Assembly (NCBI RefSeq): GCF_910592395.1
Contig: NC_088312.1
Coordinates: 3,904,001-3,968,000 of the forward strand
Direction of reading: 5' to 3'
DNA length: 64,000 bases
From: Lineus longissimus
Lineage: Eukaryota; Nemertea; Pilidiophora; Heteronemertea; Lineidae
Below are positions 26,715-40,150 of the stretch, piece after piece. The notes below the pieces were generated by a model. The model was not told the DNA's origin, made no database searches, and saw only the letters and a list, made by a program, of their open reading frames with translations. Position 1 is the stretch's first letter; the number at the start of each line of letters is the position of its first letter. The position numbers were made by a program, and so were the translations under genes.

Positions 26715-29700
26715 GGGGTTTTCTGCTGGTTTCTTTAGCGATGCTGTTGTTGACTTAAATGATAAAAGTGACTCCTGGTAAACTCTTTAATCATTGAATT
26801 CAGTGAATTTAACCTTTTTGCTTTGTCAATAAATATCCTCTCAAAATTAGAAACTCTTCAAGTTGTGAATGTCGGATTCCAGTAAAATTTGGAAGAAGCG
26901 GTGTAGTAAGACCGTGCATCCACAGTGTCTTGTTTGCACTGACCCGACCCTGCCTGTAGCTCCCAAAATGTTATCAACATTTCTTAGGTTTGCCCTATCC
27001 CTGCCCGTTTTATCGAGTTCTGTTCGCCTGTTAAGACCTTTTCTGGTAGGTCCATTTCGTGGGTAGTGTGTCTAGCTTGTCTGCTGATGCAATATACTTT
27101 GAAACGCAAGTTCCTTGATATCGTACCCACCGTCTGCATCTCTGATTGAAAAATCCTTTAAAGGTACAAGTAGACTGGTTTTGAGACGTGCTGATAAAGA
27201 AGTGTCCCAAATACCGACTGAGGTCGAACCGGGAAATGGGAATTGGCACTATAGTTCACGGGACATTGTGTCATTGATAGTGAGGGTGATCTGTTGTAGA
27301 GATGCTCTGTAAAATACTTGAGACTTAGTATACAGACAAATCCCAGTAGGCCTGGGATGCTTGTACTCAGACTTCAAGAGAATATTGAATCCATTTCCTA
27401 GCCAATACGAGGTGAGACTAAATGTCCCTATTGGGAAATGTCGTTTATGCGCCAACACACGGGGCACGGATGGTATGGCAAAACCATTTTATGTCTCTCT
27501 GTCTGATAACATGAGATCCTGATGCAATAATAGGGGTGGTCATTTTTTTATTGGATGATTCCTTTCATGTATCATAAGTTGGGCTGACAAAAAAGTTCTT
27601 TTCACACTTTGAGCAGTGTCACCTTATATTACTGTCTGATGACTTTAGATCCTTGGTGTATCATGCTATTGTGTTGCCTTCAGCCAAATAAAGGGTCTCA
27701 TACATGTATCTCAGTTTTCAAAGCTTACCCCTTTTTGTGCTTATCGCTTGGAGATGTAACCTTTGGTTTAGGCCATAATATCTGGATTTTTTCATTCGAG
27801 GATGGCACAGATAGATAATGTTGCCTAACAGATTGTTTAGAAACACTAAAGCATTCAGAGAATTGCAGGTCACAGCCATGAAATGGCTTGTTTGTGAGAT
27901 GCTTAAAACAAAAATGCCATTTTGATATTTCCTCACATTTGAAATTAAACTATTAAATTTTGGATTATCCATTCAGGTTAGTATTGCTTTGACCTCTGAT
28001 GACCTTTGAATGGATCAAAACACTAAATTCGTGAAACATTTACAAATGTATGAACAGCGTGTCATTTCAATGGTTTCGAGAAAGCTCTGGAAAACTCCCA
28101 TCCACATGTAATTGTGAGTCCAAAAGAAAGAGTTTGAATTGAACTTCATCTTGCTCGAGGCATAAGAACTTTACTTCGTGTCCATGAGATCTGAACCCTC
28201 CATGTTATTTTTGCCAAATCAACTCGCAAATTAATCACACAGACTATAAAGAATGGTTTTAAGGCCATAGTAAAGAGATACATGAATCAAGTTGTCATAG
28301 GAAATTAGAGAATATTAATTTTCCCGATCTTTTGCTCTGTTGCCCGTTGAATTTACCCGTGGCCAAGGGTAATTGTGTACAACAATGACACAGGAGGTTG
28401 TCGGCTTCCCGAGTGCCCGACTCGATCAGATTTCACTCGGTGAAACCTGGCCCCAGGCTATGGATGTGGGTTTATGTTACTCAGCCTCAGTGACTGATTA
28501 ACATGAACAAGGAACTTGCAGGTTTTTTCCGACCTGATCATGAGCCAGCACTAACGGCCATTATTTGGGGTCAAAATCTGTCGATTGTGTAGTTTGGTCG
28601 GAGAAAATCTGTCGCATTTCTATATGTCCTGACAGGCCGGTTGCTATTGTCTACATAGAACACGAGGGAGAGGGAAAAGGTTGGCCTTTCTTCTAGTTTC
28701 TAATTTTCAGAGGATATATTGATGACATCTTACTTTAATACTTTATCTATAAAGTCATGAAACTCACTGCATTGCTGCTTTTAATACACATCCTGACCGA
28801 CCAATTTTTGATTTTGATTAACTTGTTGTTGACCATATATTACCGCCGTATGATGTCTCATTTGATCTATTCTTAATGTAACGTTATGTAGATGTGCAAA
28901 CTTAAGTGAAATGTCATATGTGTTCCTGAACGTACAGATGGGATCAGAAATTCTTACGTAAGCCTTATCCCTTGATGGGATGTCTCAGAAAATCAAGACA
29001 TATGTTCAATTTTCAGATGTATGTTTGTATATCAGGGCTCCCATATACACAGTAGCCTAACTCTGTAATTATCATTAGTGTTTGCCAAGCATTTTCAAGT
29101 GAGTATGTCCCTTTGATATTTATTTTCCATATTTTTTATGTGATAGTGCTCATCGACATCATCACCAGGATTCAGCAACTATAGCTTGATTATAGTTTTC
29201 AGGTTTTTATCAAAGTTCATCTGAAATTAATTATTGCAACATTCCAAGCACAATATGTGTCTAATATCACACTTCCAAAACAAATGAAATCTAAAACAGT
29301 TTCACCTTAAGATTGCTGGTTTCTCCAGTGTATTCTATGTAATCATATGATACGTTATTCCGGCAACGTTTGATTGGAATACAATTGGGCATATATGTAA
29401 CCTGAGGCTTCCATACTGTAATATTGAACACCTTTCAACTCGAAACAATGCAATTAAAGCCACATTTCGCAGATAATTCACATGGTTTAAGGGCATGGTG
29501 GTTCTGGAATGTTCTATATAACCAGTACCAACCAAAACTATTCTCGAAATCGTTAAAATTTCAGCAGAAATTTCTGGAATATTTGCATTTTTCAATTCAA
29601 AAATACCTAAATAGATTTACCTATAATGGGTTCAGGTTTTTCTGTATTTGCATAAAGAGCCCCACAGTTACAATGAATGTTGTGGATGTAAAATTGCATT

Positions 29701-30612
29701 AATATTCCAGGGCCTAGTAGGATGCCAGCATGATTTTATAATTCACTGGATTCACCGCTCTACAAATGTAATCATTGTTTTTCTGGTGAGAGATGATTTT
29801 CTGGGTTGTTGTATCAGATGGTTATTCAGCAAATACGATGCATCAATTCACCAAAAATTAACACACAAGGAATGTTCAACTTTTGCAGATTGACAACAAT
29901 GATCGAGCAAGAATTAAAAAAATTCCCGATATAAAGTAAAAAGTATTTGACACTGTTTGTATTTTTTGGTGTTTTGTTATGAATATTTATTGGAGTTTTG
30001 GTTAATTTTTAAATTTTTAGCAATTTCCAATAATCTGGTCTTTTATTTCGGGGGTCTGACATTTGCATGCTGTGCAACAAAGGAAAAAAATGTCAGGGGG
30101 AAAACTTTACAACATTTTTGACAATAAACTTATTTTTATAATGCATGGCTGCAGTATAAGTCTGCAAATGGTTAACTTTCTGTCCATCGTCCTTATGCAT
30201 TTCAACAAAAACCCATTATTTCAAGCAAGAAACCCATAACTTTGAAGTAATGGGCTTTTGATTTCAAATAGTAGTCCGCCATAACGTCTGCCGGTAAGAG
30301 AATGATGGTCACAGCGATCATCATGAACTTGGATATAAATAATCAGGAATATGGATTTAATTTTTTTAGCTATAGCTTCTCATGTTCATACTTCTTTATG
30401 TGTATGATAACATCAGCTTTACTTTTGTGCCATGAAAGTGGTTAGTGCAGTGTACCATATAATAACAGAACATCTGTAGTACCTTGGCTTCTTTACATTC
30501 TCAACTCTTTATTTGATGTTTGAAAATGAGTTAATTGTAACATTGTGATTGATTGCATAACAGCAATAACGTACTAAATATGGGCGTTGCCGTGAACCTT
30601 TTCTTAAAGGCA

Positions 30613-30692
30613 ACTGTAGGCAGGAGCCGGGGGGGGGCACGATTAAGTTTAACGAAGTTGCAGATAGGTGTCTCTACTATCTATCACTAATT
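30613..30692 (-). mobile_element. Partial copy of a MITE-like interspersed element
   Basis: Begins CTGTAGGCAGGAGCCGG and continues through a stretch with GATTAAGTTTAACGAAGTTG and CTACTATCT. That series matches, in order, the reverse complement of 58310-58385 (the right half of the element at 58189-58385). No second inverted end was found, so this copy looks truncated. A run of G at about 30630-30637 interrupts it. Confidence 0.5.
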
Positions 30693-30987
30693 GGCACTTC
30701 GTTCACGCTTGTGTGAGGAGTAGGCTGTCATGTATGGTTAAGATGAATGTATATGAATTAAATCTAACTCTGATCAGGAAAGTGATATTTATTGAAGCAA
30801 ATTTCAGCAAGTACCCCAACCGTCTGTCCACAGAGCTGCAAATTTTGTAAATTGCGTATGAATCGGCATGGTGATAAATTCATGTGATTTTGTTGAAGTT
30901 TGTGCATGAAGATCAGCAGATGAAGATGCACCATGAGACCAGCAATATTTTCCTCCTTCTTCCCCGATGCACATGCAGTGTCGCATC

Positions 30988-31082
30988 TATGAGCAACCTC
31001 GACTATGGCGAAACGTATTTTTAACACCAGTACTATGAGCAACCTCGACTATGGCGAAACATATTTTTAACACCAGTACTAT
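30988..31082. repeat. 46-bp direct tandem duplication
   Basis: The unit TATGAGCAACCTCGACTATG... occurs twice head to tail (30988 and 31034), nearly identical. It ends in ACACCAGTAC both times, which indicates a recent local duplication. Confidence 0.9.
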
Positions 31083-33420
31083 ACATGTCAGCTACATGCA
31101 GTAAAACTTGTTCACTTTTTTATTCATCCGCGTCAATATGTAGCTCTTGACTGGTATCCGAACGTCAGACATTGGCTAAAATAGGACAGTTGGAAGGCCT
31201 ATTGCATCTGCATGTATTATGATGAGATGTTATCACGGCTGCATTGTTATAATAATCTCAATCAATATGTGATCCCTGCAATTGGAGAAGTTGACAGTCA
31301 CATGATCGAGGCAACCTATCATAAAAACAATGCCGATTGCAGTGTTCACCAACGCCATCTGACAAACAATTAGGAACTAATCTAAACACATCTCATCACA
31401 AACGATATTAGCAGCATCACATCACATAGGTTGTACAATTTTTTGCAACGTTATACTCATTCCTGGTTTTACTCAATTATCAGCTTTATATCCAATGGAA
31501 AATAATATAGTCAGTTAAGCTACGTCTTGAAGCCAATATACAGCCCTTAATTAGATAAAGGTGATTCTTCAATGGTCACAACTCCAGTGAGCACTCCTGT
31601 TGCGCAATCCATATCTGATACTATATATATGCGTTTATAAATTGTGGTGTTAAAATAACGCTATCTATTTGGAATACAATGGTACTGTCTGTATGGTTCA
31701 GACTTGCTTATGTCGTCAATCGTGCCTGACGTTGTATCGTTTAGGAGGCCTGTGTATACACATCAAAGGACTCAATTCAGTTCGTGGTATATGCCATTAT
31801 TATCATTTAGAAACATTAAATAATGTCTTGATGTCGTGTCACAGTTCCAGCAATATCTCTCATTAGTTTCTCTCTAAACATGGTGTCTTCTGAATGATGA
31901 CCTGTTTATTTGTGCCGGGGAAGTCTGTTTACATTGTCTACTTTACATTGTTTATTTCTTCCGTATTTCTTTCCCTCGAAAAGTGTTCTTTGGAATTCTG
32001 TAAATATAAGATTCATACTAACTTGAATATGGATTATGATTTTATAAATACGGCCAATTTTGTTGGCGTTTCAACTTGTTATCTTTTGACTGACGCTAGG
32101 TCTCACCAAATACCTATTTACTTTAAAAGTAACTGAAGTAATTGAAGTGATAGGGTTTTGGTCTTACAGTAGTAAACCCAAAAGCTAGATCAGTATATTT
32201 AGTCTTCTTTTTAATCTTGACAGCACAATAAATCTTGACAGCACAATGATATTTGTTACATCTTGGTACATGCAGAATCTTGAGAGGATGCATTCGATTT
32301 TTCAAGAGGCTGGGTATTTCATAATCACCGGTAATGCTTCTATACACATGAACTACATGTAGATGTCATAAAGAGTTTGAAGAGAGCTGAGTATCTCTGA
32401 ATCATCGGTTCGTTTACACTTTTATGGTTTTTAACATGTTTAAGAAATAAGTGAAGAAAATATTTTTAGTGAATTGGAACACAGAAATTGGTCAGCACGC
32501 TGTAAAAAGTACCTTCTGTCCTGGCTCCAAAAGTAAAGTTTGACAATTTCTAAATCTGTTCACATACTACAAGAAGCTTCCTGATCTAATTTTGGTGAAA
32601 CCCATGTAAGTTAATAAGGGATTAATGTAAGTTATTAAACATAAAAGGGTTAATATTTCTACTCACAAGTTAGGAACCAGGTAATCTGCCTTTTACAGTC
32701 AGATGAAAGTGTTGTACAGTATTGTTTGTCATCAACTTTTACAGGGTGTTTCAAAATGATGCAGACACCAGACTCTTCTGCCCAGGGTGTCCCTAAAAGA
32801 TTGCAATTGTATGAATCAGACAGCTGATTATCGCGATATATGCTCGGCAAAACAAAGCATAGTCTTGTTACAAAATCATATCATATCTTGTTTCATACTG
32901 TGACACCCTGTATATGCTTAAAGAATGAGTGCCTTGAGACAAAGCCAGGCTGGCATTGATGGAGTTTACAGAGTATTTGTATCGAGGGTAAGTTTGAGGC
33001 AGGATCAGAAAACTTATGCAGACATTTAAAGACAGCTTGTGCACACTACCGGTATATCAGCGCCCCTCCTCAGAACTCAGGAATAACTGTTAGTGTCAGC
33101 CTGACGCTTTTTCAGGACACTCTATTTTTCTCTGCATCCTGGAAACCCAGTGAAAGAAAGCTCAAGCTCTTCACATTTTTTTGATACACTCTGTCAAGTA
33201 CTAATCTTGGGTTGTTTGGGAAGGTCACAGGCACATCTGTTGCAGAATTAGATGTTGCCCGTTTAAGCACCCTCCCTTGCTTGAGATCAATCTCTTGGAA
33301 AAAATAATTTTTCCTTGCCTCCATAAATAAGATATTCTATGAAAACAAATCCAAGTTAAGCCTGAACATGAAATCCGACAACTTTTTGTGCATCAAATCG
33401 GTTTATTGTAACCCATTTAA

Positions 33421-33579
33421 TCAAGTATAGATCCGTGCTTAATTTAATATATAAGCAATATGGTTGCCTATCCTCAAGTATAGATCCGTGCTTAATTTAA
33501 TGTATAAGCAATATGGTTGCCTATCCTCAAGTATAGATCCGTGCTTAATTTAATATATAAGCAATATGGTTGCCTATCC
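33421..33579. repeat. 53-bp tandem repeat, three copies
   Basis: Three consecutive copies start at 33421, 33474 and 33527 with TCAAGTATAGATCCGTGC and end in GTTGCCTATCC. They differ by only one or two bases, so the array is young. Confidence 0.95.
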
Positions 33580-36500
33580 TCCATTTGGGCATGCATACTC
33601 CTTCTCGGAGGGGCATTATTCTGATTCAGAGTAAATTAGGCAGTTTTTATTGTATTTGAGACACTGTTTGTGCATTTAGTGTCTGCTCAATTTGAGTTAA
33701 ATCCGGTTGAAGTGTTTTCAGTTCTTCCAGTTCTTGCTATGGCTATTGTGGACCTAAACTTTATTTGGTCTCAGGTCGAGCAGAATATATATGTGCAATT
33801 GATACACCATATACAAGTAAACATTCTGGTCAGCTAATTCTGAAATGAAATAAAGCAGCTAATTCTTATGATTCTTTAGTCAAAGGAGGAGCAGAGCATG
33901 TTTCAACAGCCATCTTTAATAATGTGAAGTTCAAAGGGACCAATCAACCTTTGATCACACTCTGATCATTTTGATGGTTTCTGAATTCCAAGCTTTTGAG
34001 AAAAATCTGATGAAGTCAGACAATTGTTGGACAAAATAAGAAAGTGTCGTAGAAACCGCTGATAAGTAAGAAAAAGTGTCGCACCCGCAGTGTACTCTGG
34101 AGATGGTGCTACGGACATACCGGTATGTTTGAAGGCTTTATGCACAAACAGGTACACGTCGATGCATGTCAAGATGTATTTAAAAACCTTCCTCATTAGG
34201 GAATTTGACATGTTAGCTTGCTCGACTCCTCCTTTAATAATCTCCATAAAAATGATACGCATCAAGTGGATTCTGTTGTTCGTAACTGAGGCCTGGCTGT
34301 TGAATACTTTATATTTTCCAATTCCGCTACATAAGTCTGATGACATTCATATGGTTAAGCCATTGTACAGATCAGAGAACTGCAGGTAGCCCTATTAGAC
34401 TTTAGCGAGGTGGATCGGTTCTTGAACAATTGATAGCAGTGTGGGTCGGTCCATAAATCTGAAAAGTCTATTTCTGAAAATAAACTGTATAGTATAATGT
34501 ACTCCAAAGTATCAGTGTTATAGAGTTTTTATTCGGTTAAATGATTTCAACTTCACTTTTGACTTTCTTCACATGATAGTGGTAGCAGTGAATATGTTTT
34601 GGTTGTGAAAAATGGAAAGAAATGGACACTTCAGTATCTGTTGTGTAGCGTCTGTATATACTCAAAAAGGAGAATAATCGTCTGTTCATCCCATCTTGAC
34701 TTGAGAGACAGGTCCTGTGCATTCATATACAAACCTCAGCACAAATGTAGGCCTACAGGCTACTTTGGTCAATTTGAGATGATACGGACATGAGTTCCAT
34801 GCCATATAAATATTGATATATAGATCGAAGTATATGTAATATATGAGATACATTTTGATGTAGATACTAATTGTCTGAAATTTAATTGAGTTGATGTTTA
34901 ATTATACCCTATTAAGGGCTACAGCTCCAGTGCTGCAAACAATTGAGCTAGAATTTCTTACGTGACGCTGTTGCATTATTTTCTCCAAATTGCACTTCGT
35001 GTCTCTAAATAAACTCCACCAATATACATATACTGGATAAAGTAAATTCGATTTTGAAATACGATGAAAAAGTTTTCATATGTAGAGCCTAGCCTCCAAT
35101 GTTATTACTACATGTAAGTACCACATACATGAACATGGCAATTGTAGCACTTGATAGCAAGATGTTAAAGTGATTTCTATGTATTGTATATGTATCACTA
35201 AGGTACCCAAAATGGCACTTCAGACGCCCTGCACTTCTGTTTGTGCTCAACGTGCACAAAGGTGAACCTTTTTTTCTTAAAGAAAAATAGTCTGTGCAGT
35301 TATGCACAATTGGAGTTAATGATTTAGATAGCCGATTTCCTTTACTTTCGTGAACAAATACGTGATGCATTCTGTCTCTTCCCTTGGTATGATGCCGTAT
35401 GTTACCCCAACTGATTATTTTCTGTCGCTTCATCTTGTCAGGAACAATTTCTTTGCAATTGCTGCATATCATTCTAAATAACTTACACCAGTGTGGTGTA
35501 TTTTCCTTCCGAACGCCTATATTGTACTACTGACACCAGCGCAAATGACGCTATGATAGTTTTACACGGTGAATATTTTAGATGGTCAAATCATGGTGCA
35601 TATAAGTTACAATTTCAATTTCGTTTGACTCGCATGTCAAGTACGTTAATTGTGGCCACTGCATGTTTCTTAAAGTCTCTCATAATCAACGTGCAGTGAT
35701 TTTAGGTCTGAATTCTCCAAAGATGTCGGTCTGCTGTTGTCAAATTGAAAAAATGCTGCGTTTGAACAAAATAATTTTGCTTCTCACTTGGCAAACTACA
35801 TTGTACTTTGAATGGACAGGTTGGGGAGAACTTTTTTAGAATCAAGTCACTGGGAAACTACATGTTCACCAAATAGTCCAAGTTCGTGAGAAAATGATTG
35901 AGGTTCCAGTTTGTCAGTTGAAGTAGGCATGTACAGTATTTTAATGGGTTTACCAGTAAAGAGCAAGTAGAAATCGGGGAAATGTCACAAAATATTACCA
36001 AAGAGTTTTAACACACTAGTTATTGGTCAATGCTGAGGTGCAATGAAGAAGATCAAGTTAACATTACCTAATTACCTGTCAATCAAATCTTATGTTAATT
36101 GTTTTGAGGCTCCTTTCCAAAGTTAATATCTTGCGATTTGGGGATTTTGATCCCTTACCATTGAGCACCATATTAAAGTCTGATATGTACATGTACATTA
36201 TGTTATATACATGTACTTGCATTTTTCCCTTTGGTGCATATGCGCCCATGTATAGTTCCTTATAAGGGAAAAAGTTGATGCAAACTTATTCAATCCCTTC
36301 AATTTATAAGAGCCTGTCACAGCAAGAATGTCACTGGAGAGGCACAAACATGTTGAACGCTTCTTCAATCTGTTTTTTTGGTCAATGGCTAAAGTGACCT
36401 TTTTTGGGACACACTGTATGGTAATGTGTATTGATGAAGGCAGTGGTACCCACAAAAGCTAAATTCTTCTTTTTCTGTTCTGGTACAGTGTACAATGATA

Positions 36501-36887
36501 GTAGAATAATATTTATGGTTGCCATGTAAAATAATTATTCTATGTGGTAGGACATAGGCATGATGATCCCAAACATTTTTGTAATAAAGAGTAAAATTGT
36601 AACTGATGAGTTTGTGTTTGTTAATGCATCGAAAAGTTTACCAACACTTTTTTACCAACATGGTCTGAACTGAAGGAACAATCCAAGTATAGAGGAACAC
36701 TTGGAGGACTGCAATGTTGGAGGATTTTGAATTCCCATCTCCAATTTTCTAAATCTGTGTGTTCTGGCCAATTGACCGCGTGTTCATCTGGATGTGCTCT
36801 TGAAGACAAGTCCATGTACCTTGCTACATGTATGTCTCCACACTTAGATGTGCCATGTTGTGTCATTTATCTACTTTCCAATGCTAT

Positions 36888-37650
36888 GTAGAGAGATGGC
36901 ACATCCAGTGGAGACATATCACAACCTGGCATGTAGAGACATATCGCACCCTGCCATGTAGAGACATATCACACCCTGCCATGTAGAAAGATGGCACATC
37001 CAGTAGAGACATATCATACCCTGGCATGTAGAGACATATCACACCCTGCCATGTAGAGAGATGGCACATCCAGTAGAGACATATCATACCCTGCCATAAG
37101 ACATATCACACCCTGCCATGTAGCGATATGACACATCCAGTAGAGACATATCATACCTTGCCATGTAGAGACATATCACACCCTGCCATGTAGAGAGATG
37201 GCACATCCAGTAGAGACATATCATACCCTGCCATGTAGAGACATATCACACCCTGCCATGTAGAGAGATGGCACATCCAGTAGAGACATATCATACCCTG
37301 CCATGTAGAGACATATCACACCCTGCCATGTAGAGAGATGGCACATCCAGTAGAGACATATCATACCCTGCCATGTAGAGACATATCACACCCTGCCATG
37401 TAGAGAGATGGCACATCCAGTAGAGACATATCATACCCTGCCATGTAGAGACATATCACACCCTGCCATGTAGAGAGATGGCACATCCAGTAGAGACATA
37501 TCATACCCTGCCATGTAGAGACATATCACACCCTGCCATGTAGAGAGATGGCACATCCAGCAGAGACATGATACAACCTGTAGAGAGATGACACATTCTC
37601 TGGGGACATGGGACATCATGTAGAAGCATGGCTCACCTTGTGGGGAGCCT
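36888..37650 (-). repeat. 70-bp higher-order minisatellite (left arm of an inverted pair)
   Basis: A tandem array whose 70-bp period is exact across several copies: GGCACATCCAG recurs at 37201, 37271, 37341, 37411, 37481 and 37551. Each period contains a 20-mer beginning GTAGAGAGATGGCACATCCA and two 25-mers beginning GTAGAGACATATCA, which differ at one position (TACCC versus CACCC). So a short GTAGAGA-headed monomer was built into a three-part unit and then homogenised. The edges (36888-37140 and after 37570) are more diverged. Because 70 is not a multiple of three, the open frames across it are accidental. The same motif, reversed and degenerate, recurs at 38570-39420. Confidence 0.95.
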
Positions 37651-38569
37651 GACTAAAACATGTCGGAAGGACGGGCTTTGGGAGGTTCCCCCATGTCAAA
37701 CAGTTGTGTGAGTTCGCTAGAGCTTGCAGACGAGTTTTACAGTTCCTTTACCGTCATACACTTTGACTTTCAAGGGCTATTAGATTTTGACGAATTTACA
37801 GGTCTAGCACGGGAGTGCAGTGGGAGTGGTGAATGAACTGAAATACAAATTTATATCGATCAATGATATTGGACAAAACAAATCATATTATTTGTCATTT
37901 TTGTGCTACCGGTATTTCTTAAGGGGACGCTGCTATGCTATTACCACTACCACCCGTTCTCTCTCAAATAGCGTGTTCGATTACTTCCGCGGTGCTTGCG
38001 CGAGTAAGCGCCAGTGCGTTCTTTTTGGTACAAGTGCCTCATCTCGCGCCAGGCCGAAGTGAGCGACCCTGCGAGCGGGTTACTTAGACATAAAATGGCA
38101 GCCGCACGTGGCCTTTGAGAAAAGATGGCAAACGATCCTGTAAATGCCATGCCGATCCACCGTCGTTGTGCGTATATACATCCTTCACCACCGATAACTC
38201 CCCCTGATCGGCCGTCAAAAGGGCTGTTACTTTATCTGAAGTCTCCCTGCATTCCCTTCCTTACACTAATATTACACTCACTCTCGTGGTTGTCGTACGA
38301 GACACCATCATAATTGAAGACCAGGTGTTCAATGAGTAACGGTTCCAGGGATGCTGACCTGACCCAAATGCACAGTGCATGTTGTAACCTGGTCCGGAGG
38401 TTGGCACTATCAATTCAGACCGTCATTCAGTTACTTTGTGTCGATCAATTTGATTGGCCACCCGTTTATGATGGTGCGCCCGACAGATTACCTGGCGGGA
38501 GTTATCGGCGGTGAAAGGAGGAGAATTAAGGACGACTGATAATCACCGCCCGTGGTGTATCGTAGATGT
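37651..38569. other. Spacer between inverted minisatellite arms, with CpG-rich patch
   Basis: About 920 bp with no recognisable gene. At 37,930-38,115 CpG dinucleotides are frequent, an ETS-like ACTTCCGC occurs, and AAAATGGCAGCC resembles the YY1 element often placed at start sites. A 62-codon open frame (38125-38313, starting MANDPVNAM) follows it. I recognise no homology in that frame and do not call it a gene. Confidence 0.4.
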
Positions 38570-39420
38570 TTCTGAAGGGTGTGCCATGTCTCTACAAGTC
38601 ATATCCCAACATGGTAAGCCATGCTTCTACACGGTGTGTCATGTCCCTTACGACTGTGACATCGCTCTACAAGGCAGGTCATGTCTGCTGTACTGGATGT
38701 GGCATCTCTTAGCATGGCTCTACTTGATGTGGCATCTCTAGGGGTGTGCCCTCCCTGTAGAGATTCTACATTGTGTGTGCCATGCGTGTTCTTACTGGAT
38801 GTTCCATCTCCCTACGGGATGTACAGTCACAGTGTCTCTACTGGTTGTGCCTTGTCTGTACCAGATTTGCCTTGTCTTCACATTATGTACCATGTCTCTT
38901 CTGGATGTGCAAACTCTCTACCGAGTTTATGCGGTTTCGGCATGGTGTGCCATGTCCTAACTGCATTCTCACTACAGAGTGCAGTGGCATGTTACTTTAA
39001 GGTGTGCCATGTCCCCACTTAATGCACAATCTCTCCACAGGGTGTGCCATGCCTCCCTTGGATGTACAAACTCTCTGCAAGGTGTTTCATGTCTCTATTG
39101 GATGTGCCATCTCTCCACAGTATGTTTCTACAGGGTGTGTCATGTTCATGGTGGATGTACAAATACTCTACAGGGCGTGCCGTGTTTCTAGAGGATGTTG
39201 CATTGCTCTAGAGGATGTCCCCGAGGTTTTTCTTGATGTGTAAACTTTCTCTAGGATGTTCTATGTCCTTACTGAGTGTGCCATCTGTCTTCAAGATGTT
39301 CCATGTTCCTACAGGCTGTGCTATGCCCTCACTGGGTGTGCCGCTGTCTGTCCAGGTGTAGCAAGCTTCTACAGGGTGTGCCCATATCCTACTCGATGTG
39401 TCGCTCTCTGCATGGTGAGA
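38570..39420 (+). repeat. Degenerate minisatellite (right arm of the inverted pair)
   Basis: A run of diverged repeats of roughly 25-36 bp built on CTCTACTGGATGTGCCATCT and CTACAGGGTGTGCCATGTCT. These are the reverse complement of the monomers at 36888-37650. Copies differ by many substitutions and indels, so this arm is older or has escaped homogenisation. Any open frames through it simply reflect the repeated motif (recurrent LDV, CHVS and similar). Confidence 0.85.
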
Positions 39421-40150
39421 GCTCATTGGAAGTAGGGTACTTTTGCCTTAGTGAAGCTTCTATCTCACTGTCCTCTGAAGAGAGGCCTGACCTAACTATC
39501 GAGACAACTTAATGACTCGTACCTCAAGCAGCTGATCTCATAAAGGTCAGACAACCAAACTGTACATGTGAACAAGGTCTCAACACTGTACAGTGTATGA
39601 ATGAATCAATTCAAAGTAAGTTTTCCCATTATCATTATCATACATGATTTTATTCACTTAAGTCACAACTTTTAGTTTCATCTCAACAGAGAATATTCAA
39701 CAACTTCGAATAAAATAGTTTATATTCCTTTTATACATGTGTATATGAATACATCACCAAAATGACTAGGATATAGTAACTAACTGTATATGTACTTCCA
39801 ATTTAACCATCACATGCACATATAATACACTTTGTACATATAATTTAAAGCTGCTTTGTTCTTTTTAGGGAGAAAATCAAATATTACACAAACTGAAATC
39901 ACGACATATTGCACAATGGACTTTAAATGCTGAATTATATCTTTGGTTATCAACAATGGAGTGGGTGACGCTACAATTTTGTACAGTTGAACCTTTCAAT
40001 TAAAGGACAGCCATTGGAGTGAAAACTGCAGTCCAGGTTAAATTGAATAGAAATTACCAATTTGAAACCAAAACCAGTGACTGCATGTAATGATAGAAAT
40101 CCTCCTTCTGGCATAGATGTCCACCTCACCATATCTTGACCCATCAAGGG

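Larger units (their letters stand above)
25329..26850 (+). other. RUNX: Probable RUNX 3' UTR
   Basis: Non-coding sequence after the RUNX stop. It carries an AU-rich element at 25556-25567 and AATAAA signals at 26709-26714 and 26828-26833. The first is followed by a G/T-rich stretch (GGGGTTTTCTGCTGG, GCTGTTGTTG) that would suit cleavage. The UTR would be about 1.4-1.5 kb long. Its end is inferred only from these signals. Confidence 0.45.
26851..36887. other. Intergenic, AT-rich, no supported gene
   Basis: No exon or RNA gene could be supported in these 10 kb. Recognisable contents are two local tandem duplications (30988-31082 and 33421-33579) and a copy of an interspersed element at 30613-30692. 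There is also a 14-bp perfect palindrome ACATACCGGTATGT at about 34123 and a 17-bp duplication of ATCTTGACAGCACAATA near 32215-32248. The many short open frames lack splice signals and family resemblance. Confidence 0.6.

Noticed and set aside
36884-37619. Cys/Met-rich open frames across the minisatellite
   Set aside because: They follow the repeat, whose 70-bp period is not a multiple of three; no start, splice or homology support.
38511-39243. Long repetitive frames on the + strand, looking like a repeat protein
   Set aside because: All three frames show similar repeated peptides because the DNA itself is a degenerate minisatellite.
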